Below, piece after piece: positions 1-8,805 of a stretch of 64,000 nucleotides of DNA. A program made the position numbers and the translations under genes. The stretch covers positions 62,001 through 126,000 of the forward strand of contig JBPRGG010000089.1 in assembly GCA_051418075.1 (NCBI GenBank), given 5' to 3'. Numbering within the stretch: position 1 is the first letter of the stretch; each line of letters opens with the position of its first letter. The notes below the pieces were generated by a model. The model did not search any database and was not told where the DNA came from. It saw only the letters and a program-made list of their open reading frames with translations. The DNA comes from JBPRGG01 sp051418075 (GTDB lineage: Bacteria; Bacteroidota; Bacteroidia; Cytophagales; Cyclobacteriaceae).

Positions 1-2391
1 GTATTTTTGAACTGCCCTATTCAATGGTCGTGCTCCATATTGAGGGTCGTATCCTCTTTCAGCTAAGAAATCCTTGGCTTTGATGGTCAAATCCACATTG
101 TATCCCAATGCATTGATCCGGGCAAATAGTTTGCTTAAAGTAAGGTCGATGATCTTGTGGATATGTTCCCGGTTAAGAGAATTAAATACAATCACATCAT
201 CCAGCCTGTTCAGGAATTCTGGACTAAAGGTTTTCTTTAAAGCATTTTGAATGGTAGATTTCATCAAATCATCCATGCTTTCCTGTTTGGCTTTGGTGGC
301 AAATCCTATACCAGCACCAAAATCTTTTAGATCTCTCACCCCAATATTAGAAGTCATGATGATAATGGTATTTCTGAAGTCCACCCTTCTGCCTAAACCA
401 TCGGTTAGAATGCCATCGTCCAGGATCTGTAACAATATATTGAAAACATCCGGGTGAGCCTTTTCTATTTCATCTAAAAGCACCACACTGTATGGCTTTC
501 GCCTCACTTTTTCGGTCAACTGCCCTCCTTCTTCATAACCTACATAGCCTGGAGGTGCACCTACCAAACGGGAAACGGAGAATTTCTCCATATATTCACT
601 CATGTCTATTCTGACCAGGGCATCTTCCTTATCGAATAAATAGGTGGCCAGCACTTTAGCCAGTTCAGTTTTACCCACACCGGTAGGACCAAGGAACACA
701 AATGAACCAATGGGCTTTTTTGGATCTTTTAATCCCACCCTGGTTCGCTGAATGGCTTTCACCAGTTTTCTGATGGCTTCTTCCTGACCAATTACCCGGT
801 TTTGCAATTCTTCATTCATACCCAACAACTTAATGCTCTCATTTTGGGCAATTCTTTTGGTGGGCACACCGGTCATCATTCCAATCACTTCTGCCACATT
901 CTCCTCAGTTACTGTATACCGCTTGGTTTTGGTTTCATCTTCCCATTTTTTCTTAGCTACATCCAGCTGTTCCAGCAACTTTTTCTCTTTATCTCTCAAT
1001 TGAGCGGCCTCTTCATATTTCTGACTTTTGACCACCCGGTTCTTTTCTTTTTTAATATTTTCAATGGAATCTTCCAATTTGATAATATTATCCGGTACAT
1101 GAATATTATTGATATGTACCCTGGCTCCGGCTTCATCCATTACATCTATGGCTTTATCAGGGAGGAACCTGTCACTAATATATCTGTCTGAAAGTTTCAC
1201 GCAGGAATCAATGGCTTCCCCTGTATAATTAACGTGATGATGGTCTTCATAACGTTCCTTGATATTGTTTAAGATGGTAACGGTTTCTTCCGGTGTAGTA
1301 GCATCTACCATAACTACCTGAAATCTTCTGGCCAATGCCCCGTCTTTTTCAATGTATTGTCTGTATTCATCCAAAGTAGTTGCACCAATACATTGTATTT
1401 CTCCTCTGGATAAAGCCGGTTTGAACATATTCGATGCATCCAGGGAACCTGAAGCTCCACCAGCACCTACAATAGTGTGTAACTCATCAATAAACAGGAT
1501 CACTTCAGGAGATTTTTCCAGTTCATTCATTACTGCTTTCATCCTTTCTTCAAACTGTCCCCGATATTTAGTACCGGCTACCAAAGAAGCCAGGTCAAGG
1601 GTCACAACTCTTTTACCAAAAAGTACCCTAGACACCTTTTTTTGTACTATTTTCAGGGCTAAACCCTCTGCAATCGCAGTTTTCCCTACTCCAGGTTCTC
1701 CTATTAAAATAGGATTATTTTTCTTTCTCCTGCTCAGGATCTGAGCCACCCGTTCAATCTCTTTTTCCCTACCGACAATAGGATCCAGTTTATCATCCTC
1801 AGCCATTCTGGTCAAATCCCGTCCGAAATTATCCAAAACCGGGGTGCGGGATTTTTCAGTACTTTTTGAAGATGACTCTCTGCCAGAAGAACTTGAGAAA
1901 ATCCTGGAAGAATCCTCATCCGGATCATCTGTATCTGATGCCCCCATAGGATTATCTGTCTGGTATTCCAGAAGTTCTTTCACTACATCATAATTTATAT
2001 CGAATTTTTCTAAAATCTGAGTAGCAATATTGTCTTCATCTCTTAAAATGGAAAGCAAAAGATGCTCAGTACCAATCAATTGACTTTTAAAAATCTTTGC
2101 TTCCAGATAAGTGATCTTTAGTACTTTTTCGGATTGACGAGTTAAAGGTATATTAGCCAGATTTTTTACATTACTGGTGGCAGTACCTTTAGTAGCTTGT
2201 TCGATGGCTACCCTCAGCTCTTCTAAAGAAACACCCAGTTTTTTGAGCAGACTAATAGCAACGCCTTCACCTTCCCGGATCATACCCAGTAAAAGGTGTT
2301 CTGTTCCTATATAATCATGGCCCAATCTAAGTGCCTCCTCCCTACTTAAAGAAATTACTTCTTTTACTCTATTTGAAAATTTAGCCTCCAT
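1..2391 (-). CDS. clpC: ClpC-type AAA+ chaperone, 3' end off the window
   Basis: Hsp100/Clp ATPase that unfolds substrates for the ClpP protease in the cytosol. It runs in from the left edge, so 797 codons are visible and roughly the last 45 residues are missing (the visible end reads GYDPQYGARPLNRAVQKY, a C-terminal D2 motif). In order: Clp N-terminal repeat domain (start MEAKFSNRVKEVI), D1 Walker A GEPGVGKTAIAEGL (DNA near 1690), a UVR-like linker (EKYEEAAQLRDKEKKLLEQ, near 1000), and D2 Walker A GPTGVGKTEL (near 680). The UVR linker marks it as ClpC rather than ClpB. The ATG at 2389-2391 fits the family N-terminus. The stretch to the next gene (2392-2515) is very AT-rich and must hold its promoter, but no clear element was seen. 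Family assignment is firm. Confidence 0.95.
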   Translation of the reverse strand, partial: MEAKFSNRVKEVISLSREEALRLGHDYIGTEHLLLGMIREGEGVAISLLKKLGVSLEELRVAIEQATKGTATSNVKNLANIPLTRQSEKVLKITYLEAKIFKSQLIGTEHLLLSILRDEDNIATQILEKFDINYDVVKELLEYQTDNPMGASDTDDPDEDSSRIFSSSSGRESSSKSTEKSRTPVLDNFGRDLTRMAEDDKLDPIVGREKEIERVAQILSRRKKNNPILIGEPGVGKTAIAEGLALKIVQKKVSRVLFGKRVVTLDLASLVAGTKYRGQFEERMKAVMNELEKSPEVILFIDELHTIVGAGGASGSLDASNMFKPALSRGEIQCIGATTLDEYRQYIEKDGALARRFQVVMVDATTPEETVTILNNIKERYEDHHHVNYTGEAIDSCVKLSDRYISDRFLPDKAIDVMDEAGARVHINNIHVPDNIIKLEDSIENIKKEKNRVVKSQKYEEAAQLRDKEKKLLEQLDVAKKKWEDETKTKRYTVTEENVAEVIGMMTGVPTKRIAQNESIKLLGMNEELQNRVIGQEEAIRKLVKAIQRTRVGLKDPKKPIGSFVFLGPTGVGKTELAKVLATYLFDKEDALVRIDMSEYMEKFSVSRLVGAPPGYVGYEEGGQLTEKVRRKPYSVVLLDEIEKAHPDVFNILLQILDDGILTDGLGRRVDFRNTIIIMTSNIGVRDLKDFGAGIGFATKAKQESMDDLMKSTIQNALKKTFSPEFLNRLDDVIVFNSLNREHIHKIIDLTLSKLFARINALGYNVDLTIKAKDFLAERGYDPQYGARPLNRAVQKY

Positions 2392-2515
2392 ATTCAAGCA
2401 ATTAATATGAGTGTATTATGTAAAAATAATTTTTATCAATTAAAATGTCTAATTTATTAAAATAAATTTTGCATTTATTTAACTTAATATAAAACGGAAT
2501 TTTATTTCTTATTGT

Positions 2516-3154
2516 TCAGGGAGTGTCCATTGAATTATGGATTATGTCATTAGTATTCAGCCCTTCACAAAAGATCAGATCTATTATGCTTAAGTTTGCT
2601 TCAAATTTTACGCCAAAAATCTGATTATAAGGAAATGTCTTGTAAAAAGAAAATGTTTCAATTGATTTTTTCGGATGTATGGCTGACCTCAGGTCTTTTA
2701 TAGGGGATTTAGGATTTTTTTCATATTGCTCAGAAAATTTAATGTTTTTTTTCCATCCCAATATTTCAAGACATAATGACAGCATAAACCAATTTAAATC
2801 GAACAAAAATGCCGGTCTTTTATGGTAGATCCTATGAAAAAGATCGGCAAAATGTTCAAAAAATGGTGATTTACCATAAGCCGATGATATGGATCGCCAG
2901 TGTTCATTCACCCATTTTTGCTGATAATCAATTCTGATATCACGGGTCAATATTTTTTTTCGGCTACCATAAACAGGCACAGAAAGTGTTTGTACTTTAT
3001 TGGCTCCTCTGATATAACAGCGATTGCGATAGCTCTGCTTTTCAAAATATTCCTGTTTTTCAATAATAATTGTATTAAAGCTACCCCAACTGGAAAAATA
3101 AGCTATTGGTGGTAAATACTGAAGTTCTATCAATAATGCAGAATTGTTTTTCAT
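2516..3154 (-). CDS. WbqC-like family protein
   Basis: 212 residues, similar throughout to the WbqC-like family, which is widespread in Bacteroidetes and often found near surface-polysaccharide or signal-peptidase genes. The hallmark N-terminus is present (LIELQYLPPIAYFSSW, with a Q-Y-P-like opening) as is the conserved block with KSPFFEHF and the F-D-L-N-W segment. No signal peptide or membrane segment is visible, so it should be cytosolic. The biochemical role of the family is not established; an acyl or amino-sugar modification role has been suggested from context. It is divergent from the acyltransferase gene to its right, across a 167-bp AT-rich gap. Family recognised with good confidence; function unknown. 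Confidence 0.75.
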   Translation of the reverse strand: MKNNSALLIELQYLPPIAYFSSWGSFNTIIIEKQEYFEKQSYRNRCYIRGANKVQTLSVPVYGSRKKILTRDIRIDYQQKWVNEHWRSISSAYGKSPFFEHFADLFHRIYHKRPAFLFDLNWFMLSLCLEILGWKKNIKFSEQYEKNPKSPIKDLRSAIHPKKSIETFSFYKTFPYNQIFGVKFEANLSIIDLIFCEGLNTNDIIHNSMDTP

Positions 3155-3321
3155 CAGACACTTTCCATGTTTTAACCCCTAAAATTAACCATTCATTAGA
3201 ATTATTGGGAGTCAATTGCAAATCTTTGGCATTGATTTTCCTCTGATATAATTGTAAGGCATGGTTTAAATCAATATAAAATTGGTAATTTTACCTGTTT
3301 AAATAATGAATTGACCCATTT

Positions 3322-4176
3322 ATGCCATTTATAAAACTTTTGTCGTATTTACCTCTCCCCCTGCTCTATATTTTAGCTGACCTCATCTACCTGGTCATTT
3401 ACTACCTGGTTGGATACAGAAAAAAAGTTGTATTAAAAAACCTGCGCAATTCCTTTCCTGATAAAACTGAGCAGGAAATCTCAGCCATCACCAAACGATT
3501 TTATAAAAATTTTGCCGATGTCATGGTAGAAGTTATAAAAGGATACAGCATCTCTGCCAGCGAACTAAAAAAAAGGGTGCAAACCCGGAATATTGAGGAT
3601 CTTGATCAATTTTATGATCAGGGTACTACGGCAATAGCCATGCTTTCTCACCAATGTAATTGGGAGTGGGTAAACCTGATCAGTTCAATGAAATTAAGGG
3701 CCAAAACGGTTTATGTGTACCAGCAGATTAAAAGTAATGCCACTGATGAGTTTATGAATCAATCCAGAAGCCGGTTTGGAGCCATTGGAGTGGAGAAAAA
3801 GGAATCCATCAAAGATATTATAAAGCTTAAAAATACCATAACTGCAATAGGATTAATTAGTGATCAGATCCCCGGCAGTGTTGAAACAAGATTCTGGACA
3901 CAATTTTTGAATCAACCCACCGCTTTTTTCGAAGGAGCGCAGGTTATCGGCCACCGGCTGGGTTATCCTGTCTATTTTGTAGGAATGAAACGCATTAAAA
4001 GAGGATATTATGAAGTTTTTTATGAAAAAATAGATACTCCTCCCTGGAATCCGGAAGAAAATTTCATTTTGAAACAATATGTCCAGAAATTGGAAAAGAT
4101 GATCAGGCAGGATCCAGCCAGCTGGCTTTGGACACATAATCGCTGGAAAAGGCCTTTCAGGAAAGAAATTGAGTAA
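3322..4176 (+). CDS. LpxL/HtrB-like lysophospholipid acyltransferase
   Basis: 284-residue member of the LpxL/LpxM lipid A biosynthesis acyltransferase family, which adds secondary acyl chains to lipid A on the inner face of the cytoplasmic membrane. The N-terminus carries a hydrophobic anchor (about residues 5-28, YLPLPLLYILADLIYLVIYY). The catalytic H-X4-E motif reads HQCNWE with H110 and E115, inside the family block SHQCNWEW. The C-terminus has the usual basic, tryptophan-rich end (SWLWTHNRWKRPFR). Its length is normal. The last 20 bp overlap the convergent gene at 4157. In Bacteroidetes several paralogues act on lipid A, ornithine lipids or related acceptors, so the exact acceptor cannot be read from the sequence. 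Confidence 0.85.
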   Translation: MPFIKLLSYLPLPLLYILADLIYLVIYYLVGYRKKVVLKNLRNSFPDKTEQEISAITKRFYKNFADVMVEVIKGYSISASELKKRVQTRNIEDLDQFYDQGTTAIAMLSHQCNWEWVNLISSMKLRAKTVYVYQQIKSNATDEFMNQSRSRFGAIGVEKKESIKDIIKLKNTITAIGLISDQIPGSVETRFWTQFLNQPTAFFEGAQVIGHRLGYPVYFVGMKRIKRGYYEVFYEKIDTPPWNPEENFILKQYVQKLEKMIRQDPASWLWTHNRWKRPFRKEIE

Positions 4177-4789
4177 GATCTCCCTTCCCCTCGCGTAATA
4201 TATTAAACTGATCATCAGTAACATCCACTACTGTAGAGGGCACATTATCGCCATAGCCGCCATCTATCACCGCATCTACCAAATCTTTAAACTTTTCATA
4301 GATCAGTTCCGGGTCAGTAGAATATTCGAGGATATTGTCGTCGTCCTTAATGGAAGTAGTGATGATGGGATTGCCCAATTCTTTCACGATCTGACGGGGA
4401 ATATTATTATTCGGAACCCTTATGCCAACAGACTTTTTATTGGACTGGAACATCCTGGGAACTTTAGCAGTGGATTTTAGTACAAAAGTAAATGGACCGG
4501 GAAGTGCCTTCTTCATTATTTTAAATACGGGAGTATTGATATTTTTGGCATAATGAGAAATATCGCTCAGGTCGTAACATATAAAACTCATATTATCTTT
4601 TTTAGGATTGGCCCCCTTTAGCCGGAATACCCTGTCAATGGCTCTTTGATTAAAAATGTCACATCCCAGTCCATAGATGGTATCAGTAGGATAAATAATA
4701 ATTCCGCCATTCCGCAGAATTTCCACTACCTGATTGATCTTTTTTTGTTGCGGGTTTTCGGGATAAAGCTTGATATATTCTGCTGCCAT
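4157..4789 (-). CDS. Sua5/YciO/YrdC family L-threonylcarbamoyladenylate synthase-like protein
   Basis: 210 residues with the YrdC fold signature: IIIYPTDTIYGLGCD near residue 30-45 (nucleotide/threonine-binding P-T-D-T-x-Y-G-L) followed by KKDNMSF and the block ending in STVVDV. Sua5/YrdC proteins make threonylcarbamoyl-AMP for the t6A modification of ANN-decoding tRNAs; the YciO branch has uncertain activity. The open frame extends 16 codons further upstream, but the ATG at 4787-4789 (MAAEYIKLYPENPQQ) matches family N-termini and is preferred. No C-terminal Sua5 domain is present, so this is the short YrdC/YciO form. It converges with the acyltransferase gene with a 20-bp overlap. Confidence 0.85.
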   Translation of the reverse strand: MAAEYIKLYPENPQQKKINQVVEILRNGGIIIYPTDTIYGLGCDIFNQRAIDRVFRLKGANPKKDNMSFICYDLSDISHYAKNINTPVFKIMKKALPGPFTFVLKSTAKVPRMFQSNKKSVGIRVPNNNIPRQIVKELGNPIITTSIKDDDNILEYSTDPELIYEKFKDLVDAVIDGGYGDNVPSTVVDVTDDQFNILREGKGDLTQFLS

Positions 4790-4999
4790 TCTTAAAAAAT
4801 TTAGAAATTTATTACAACTTGAAATTATTGGAACCAATAATTCGTTTTCCTATCTGGTAATTTACCTGGTTCTAAAAATTGGGTATACAAAATTAAGCAT
4901 ATAATTACTAAAATTGTAAAAATTTTCTATTGGTTATCTTTTTATCTTATTGAAGTATATAATAGGCAGTCCGGGTAAAAAGATGCAGATCTAATTCAG

Positions 5000-6034
5000 A
5001 TGAAGAAGCGTAAGATATTAATAATAAGCATTGTAATTTTCTCTATTCTGCTGACCACTTTTGCTTTTTATGGTTATCAGATTGTCTATTCCCCCAATGT
5101 TTTGGTGAATAAATCAGATAAGCTATTATACATTCCCCGACAAGCTGATTTTGGGGTAGTCCAGGATTCTCTTTATTATGGCGACTATGTGCAGGATATG
5201 GTATCATTTAGTTTCCTGGCCAAAATAATGAAGTACCAGGAGCATGTAAAACCAGGACGCTACCTTTTAAAAAAGGATATGACCAATGTAGAATTGATCA
5301 GAATGTTAAGGGCCGGATTACAGGAGCCTACTGATATCACTTTTAATAATATTCGAACCAAAACGGAACTGGCCCAAAAACTGACCGATAACCTGGAAAT
5401 ATCAGCCAGCGACCTGGAAGTACTGTTAAACGACAGCGCCTTGGCTGCCCGTTATGGATTCAATCTTCAAACCATTCAGTCGATGTTCTTACCCAATACA
5501 TATGAAGTCTACTGGGACACTACGGCCGAAGAGATTTTTGAACGGATGTACAGGGAATACAATAATTTCTGGACTGAGGAAAGGCTATCAAAAGCAGATT
5601 CCCTCAATCTGAGTCCTCAGGAGGTCAGTATTTTGGCCTCTATTGTTCAGGCAGAAACCAAGAAAAGAGAAGAAAGCCCCATTATTGCCGGCTTATACCT
5701 GAACAGATTACACCGGGGAATTCCTCTCCAGGCCGACCCCACGCTCATTTTTGCCGCCAATGACTTTACCATCAAGCGGGTATTGAACAAACACAAGGAG
5801 ATTGACTCCCCTTACAATACCTACAAATATGCCGGATTGCCTCCTGGACCAATTAATCTGCCCTCCATACACTCCATTAAGGCCGTCCTGGACCCAAGGG
5901 ATCACAATTATATATACATGTGTGCCAAAGAAGATTTTTCGGGCTACCATTATTTCACATCCAGCTTGTCACAGCATCTGAACAATGCCCGCAAATTTCA
6001 GAATGCTCTAAACAAGGCACGCTTATATCGATAA
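5000..6034 (+). CDS. mltG: Endolytic murein transglycosylase MltG
   Basis: 344 residues of the YceG/MltG family, which cleaves nascent peptidoglycan glycan strands and sets their length. A single N-terminal membrane anchor (IISIVIFSILLTTFAFYGY, about residues 8-27) places the enzyme in the periplasm. A LysM-like region follows, and the catalytic block reads LASIVQAET with Glu219 as the expected catalytic residue, then the conserved stretch RLHRGIPLQADPT and the later YNTYKYAGLPPGPI motif. Length and order are typical. The gene stands before the thioesterase with a 59-bp gap and could be co-transcribed with it. Confidence 0.93.
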   Translation: MKKRKILIISIVIFSILLTTFAFYGYQIVYSPNVLVNKSDKLLYIPRQADFGVVQDSLYYGDYVQDMVSFSFLAKIMKYQEHVKPGRYLLKKDMTNVELIRMLRAGLQEPTDITFNNIRTKTELAQKLTDNLEISASDLEVLLNDSALAARYGFNLQTIQSMFLPNTYEVYWDTTAEEIFERMYREYNNFWTEERLSKADSLNLSPQEVSILASIVQAETKKREESPIIAGLYLNRLHRGIPLQADPTLIFAANDFTIKRVLNKHKEIDSPYNTYKYAGLPPGPINLPSIHSIKAVLDPRDHNYIYMCAKEDFSGYHYFTSSLSQHLNNARKFQNALNKARLYR

Positions 6035-6093
6035 TAAGTATTTTGGGGTTCTCAATGTCGTAGTTTATTTTTACCTTTATTTAAAACTTGACA

Positions 6094-6501
6094 ATGTATC
6101 AATTTGAAACAAGCATTAGGGTTCGCTACGCAGAAACAGACCAGATGGGAATTGTGTACTACGGTAACTATGCCACCTATTATGAGATTGCCCGGGTAGA
6201 AGCCCTCAGGAACTTGAATTTTACCTACAGGGAATTAGAAGAAATGGGCACAGTAATGCCCGTTCTGGAACTGAAATGTAAATATATTCGACCGGCCCGT
6301 TATGACGACCTATTAAAGGTGGTAGTTAAAATAGAAAAATTGCCTGATATGCGGATGGGCTTTAAATATGAAATATTTAAACAAGATGATGTTTTGATTA
6401 ATATTGGGGAGACAACCCTGGTATTTGTAGACCGGCAAACTGGTAAACCATGTACGGCTCCTTCGGTTTTACTAGATATCATGACACCCTATTTTTCATG
6501 A
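6094..6501 (+). CDS. Hot-dog fold acyl-CoA thioesterase, YbgC/4HBT type
   Basis: 135 residues. The N-terminus RVRYAETDQMGIVYYGNY is the 4-hydroxybenzoyl-CoA thioesterase/YbgC signature, with the catalytic Asp in A-E-T-D-Q-M-G. These enzymes hydrolyse acyl-CoA or acyl-ACP thioesters in the cytosol; substrate range cannot be read off. I use the ATG at 6094 (MYQFETSIRVRY) rather than an in-frame TTG two codons upstream. The stop codon overlaps the start of the next gene in an ATGA arrangement (6498-6501), so the two are translationally coupled. Confidence 0.88.
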   Translation: MYQFETSIRVRYAETDQMGIVYYGNYATYYEIARVEALRNLNFTYRELEEMGTVMPVLELKCKYIRPARYDDLLKVVVKIEKLPDMRMGFKYEIFKQDDVLINIGETTLVFVDRQTGKPCTAPSVLLDIMTPYFS

Positions 6502-7448
6502 ATGATAAATTCTCCCAATATATCAGCCGATTAAAACCTATCAGAATAATTGTTTATTTACTAAAAAAAATAAAGATAAACAAACATGGCACTTCTTTAT
6601 ACCAGGTAGGCCATATATTTATTCAGGATTTTGAAAGAAATGACATTATTGAAAGGGCGGGAGGAGTAGCTTTCAGTTTTACCCTGGCTATATTCCCATT
6701 TATCATTTTTTTAATAACCCTTATTCCATACATCCAGTTTTTTTACCCGGATATGACGGTTCAAAACATCATGGCTTTTATCGGTGATTTAATGCCACCT
6801 TCTGTATATGAACCGGCTGCTGCCACTATTCAGGACATTGTGAGTCAACCCAGGAGCGGGCTATTATCATTCGGTGCCATTTTCGCTTTATATCTTTCAA
6901 CCAATGGTATGATGACCCTGATCAAATCATTCAACCGCTGCTACCGGACCAAGGAGCGTAGAAGCTATCTTAAAACTCTATTGATTGCCACCATTCTGAC
7001 AGTCACCTTATCTTTCTCTTTATTTCTTACTGTAATATTATTATTTGTGGGGCAGGCAGTGCTTGAATTTCTCAAAAACATTGGTATGTTTACCCAGGAT
7101 TATTTGTTACTGGCCGTGATTCTTTCACGCTTTCTGATCATGTTATCCGTTTTTTTCCTGACTATTTCCTTTATTTATTATTTTGCCCCGGCGGTGCATG
7201 ACAGGTGGAGCTTTGTTTCGCCCGGGTCTGTTACCGCTACTTTACTGGCCATATCTGTATCCTACATCTTTTCATTTTACATTAAAAATTTCGGGACCTA
7301 CAATAAACTATATGGTTCAATAGGGGCCCTGCTGGCTTTTATGTTTTGGCTGTTCCTGATATCAATGATCCTTTTGATTGGGTTTGAATTGAATGCCAGC
7401 ATTGATAAAGCCAAACAACTCAGTTTAGCCGAAAAAAAAGCTGGATAG
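6498..7448 (+). CDS. YihY/virulence factor BrkB family membrane protein
   Basis: 316 residues with about six membrane segments after a short cytosolic N-terminus. Family marks are the first helix block GGVAFSFTLAIFPFIIFLI, the LYLSTNGMMTLIKSFNRCYR segment, and the final helix pair ending GFELNAS. Members were once misnamed RNase BN; the transport or envelope role is still not settled. The open frame begins at 6450, but the ATG at 6498 overlaps the thioesterase stop as ATGA and removes 16 non-family residues, so it is preferred. The C-terminus is short and basic. A 157-bp gap separates it from trxA. Confidence 0.87.
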   Translation: MNDKFSQYISRLKPIRIIVYLLKKIKINKHGTSLYQVGHIFIQDFERNDIIERAGGVAFSFTLAIFPFIIFLITLIPYIQFFYPDMTVQNIMAFIGDLMPPSVYEPAAATIQDIVSQPRSGLLSFGAIFALYLSTNGMMTLIKSFNRCYRTKERRSYLKTLLIATILTVTLSFSLFLTVILLFVGQAVLEFLKNIGMFTQDYLLLAVILSRFLIMLSVFFLTISFIYYFAPAVHDRWSFVSPGSVTATLLAISVSYIFSFYIKNFGTYNKLYGSIGALLAFMFWLFLISMILLIGFELNASIDKAKQLSLAEKKAG

Positions 7449-7557
7449 TCTGGCTTAAGCTAAAGAAGTACTCCTAATATATTTGTGAATTTGTCGGCCG
7501 TCTAACAAATGCCTCCTATAAACAAATATTATCTAATCCTTTTTTTCAGATTTACGT

Positions 7558-7565
7558 TATATTTG
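7558..7565 (+). promoter_or_regulatory. Bacteroidetes-type -7 element upstream of trxA
   Basis: TATATTTG followed by C fits the phylum's TAnnTTTG -7 consensus, 40 bp before the trxA ATG. No clear TTTG -33 partner is seen at the usual 19-bp spacing. Confidence 0.55.
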
Positions 7566-7605
7566 CAGAGTTAAAATTATTCGTTTTTTAAATTTTTACA
7601 ATTAT

Positions 7606-7926
7606 ATGGCTAAACCAATAGAAATTACTGATTCAAATTTTGAAGAAATATTAGCTACAGACAAACCTGTTTTAGTGGACTTTTGGGCAGAATGGTGTGG
7701 ACCCTGCCGAATGGTAGGCCCAATTGTTGAACAATTAGCCGGTGAATACGAAGGTAAAGCAGTTATTGCCAAAGTGGACGTAGATTCTAATCCGAATGTT
7801 TCGGCAAAATTTGGAATACGAAGTATCCCTACCTTGCTGGTGTTTAAAAACGGCGAGATAGTAGACAAACAGGTAGGGGCTGTACCTAAAAACGTATTGT
7901 CTAAAAAACTGGAAGCACAGTTCTAA
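7606..7926 (+). CDS. trxA: Thioredoxin
   Basis: 106-residue classical thioredoxin, a cytosolic dithiol reductant for ribonucleotide reductase, peroxiredoxins and others. The active site WCGPC lies at residues 30-34, the buried Asp at 25 (LVDFWAEW), and the cis-proline at 75 (RSIPTLL). Length, spacing and the lack of a signal peptide are all typical of TrxA rather than of an extracytoplasmic TlpA-like protein. It has its own TAnnTTTG promoter element and stands alone, followed by a long-loop stem-loop with a T-tract. Confidence 0.97.
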   Translation: MAKPIEITDSNFEEILATDKPVLVDFWAEWCGPCRMVGPIVEQLAGEYEGKAVIAKVDVDSNPNVSAKFGIRSIPTLLVFKNGEIVDKQVGAVPKNVLSKKLEAQF

Positions 7927-7952
7927 GTAATTCCAGCTTCGAAAATTTTAAG

Positions 7953-8075
7953 GGCTGTCTTAAACTATCATTGAAGAAAAAAGGGAATTTAAATAGCTTG
8001 GACCACCTAACGGTTTAACATCAATTGAACTTTTTTCAAACATTCAAAATATTTTGAGGCAGCCTTTTTCTTTTT
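7953..8075 (+). terminator. Long-loop inverted repeat with T-tract, possible terminator or miniature element
   Basis: Arms GGCTGTCTTAAA (7953-7964) and TTTGAGGCAGCC (8053-8064) pair over 12 bp in RNA if two G-U pairs are allowed. They are separated by about 88 nt and followed by TTTTTCTTTTT. The T-tract makes it terminator-like for trxA, but the loop is far longer than normal. The end sequence also resembles terminal inverted repeats of Bacteroidetes insertion sequences, so a degenerate MITE is the alternative. Confidence 0.45.
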
Positions 8076-8078
8076 ATT

Positions 8079-8429
8079 ATGACCAGGTATCAATTATTGG
8101 TTTATGGCACTTTGAGAGCTGGAGGCTCAGCAAACCATCTGGTAAAAAGTTGTTTATTGATCAAAAAAATGATCAGGATTCAATCCTACCACATGCTTGA
8201 TTTGGGTTCTTATCCTATAGCAGTGCATTCCCGGAATAATAATGACAGAATTGTCTGTGACCTGTTGAAAGTAGATCCTGCCACCTTAAATCAACTGGAT
8301 CAATATGAAGGTAGTGAATATATCCGGCATTTCGATGAAACCTGGCAAGCCTGGATCTATATAGCCAGCCATCCAGCAAAATATAAACATTTGCCTTCAA
8401 TAAATTCGGGCGACTGGCTATTAAAATAA
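8079..8429 (+). CDS. Gamma-glutamylcyclotransferase-fold (AIG2/YtfP-like) protein
   Basis: 116 residues. The opening QLLVYGTLRAGGSANHL is the substrate-loop signature (V-Y-G-T-L-R-x-G) of the GGCT/AIG2-like fold, and the motif LNQLDQYEG supplies the conserved acidic residue used as general base in active family members. The protein is small and soluble, like E. coli YtfP. Family members cyclise gamma-glutamyl amides, but many bacterial ones have no proven substrate. It lies just behind the T-rich stem-loop that follows trxA and is convergent with addB. Confidence 0.8.
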   Translation: MTRYQLLVYGTLRAGGSANHLVKSCLLIKKMIRIQSYHMLDLGSYPIAVHSRNNNDRIVCDLLKVDPATLNQLDQYEGSEYIRHFDETWQAWIYIASHPAKYKHLPSINSGDWLLK

Positions 8430-8432
8430 AAA

Positions 8433-8457
8433 AACCTCAGAAAAAATTTCCCTGAGG
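8433..8457 (-). terminator. Stem-loop at the end of the GGCT-like gene
   Basis: CCTCAG (8435-8440) pairs with CTGAGG (8452-8457) across an 11-nt loop. The minus strand continues into seven T residues, so it is a better terminator for leftward transcription (addA-addB) than for the rightward gene, whose side has only a poor T-tract. Confidence 0.5.
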
Positions 8458-8805
8458 CCTCAATTTTAGTCATACACCAATCTAAAATTAATTTAGAAAT
8501 CTCCTGGATAAAACTTTAAACACCTGGTACAACAAAACATTAACCTTTAAATCAAAATTATGACAAACTATACGCTTTTCTTTTGATCAATTATTGCACC
8601 AAAAATCGATAAAGTCCAAATTAATCAATTTTTTTTATTAAGCAGCTCATCTTCAATACTATATCTATTTATTAAAATTTGCTTAAATAAATCATAAAAA
8701 GGCTTTTAAGCCAAATTTCCCAATCAAGGTACCATTTTCCCAAATTGGGAATATATGCAAAACCTGGAAAAATGAATTTTTGTTTTAATCCTACTTAAAT
8801 TTTAC
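8458..8805. other. Convergent intergenic region without a recognisable gene
   Basis: About 350 bp between the GGCT-like gene and addB. It is AT-rich with stops in all frames. It holds a weak GGCT/AGCC hairpin (8701-8712) followed on the minus strand by TTTTT, which might terminate addB, and a 15-bp palindrome at 8737-8751. No RNA gene was recognised. Confidence 0.6.
8737..8751. repeat. 15-bp palindrome TTCCCAAATTGGGAA
   Basis: Perfect 7-1-7 inverted repeat, with an extra half-like copy TTTCCCAAT at about 8716-8724. It sits downstream of addB on the transcribed strand, so it is not in an obvious operator position. Confidence 0.4.

Noticed and set aside
4790..4837. Longer start of the Sua5/YciO protein
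   Set aside because: The 16 extra residues do not fit family N-termini, and the internal ATG at 4789 does.
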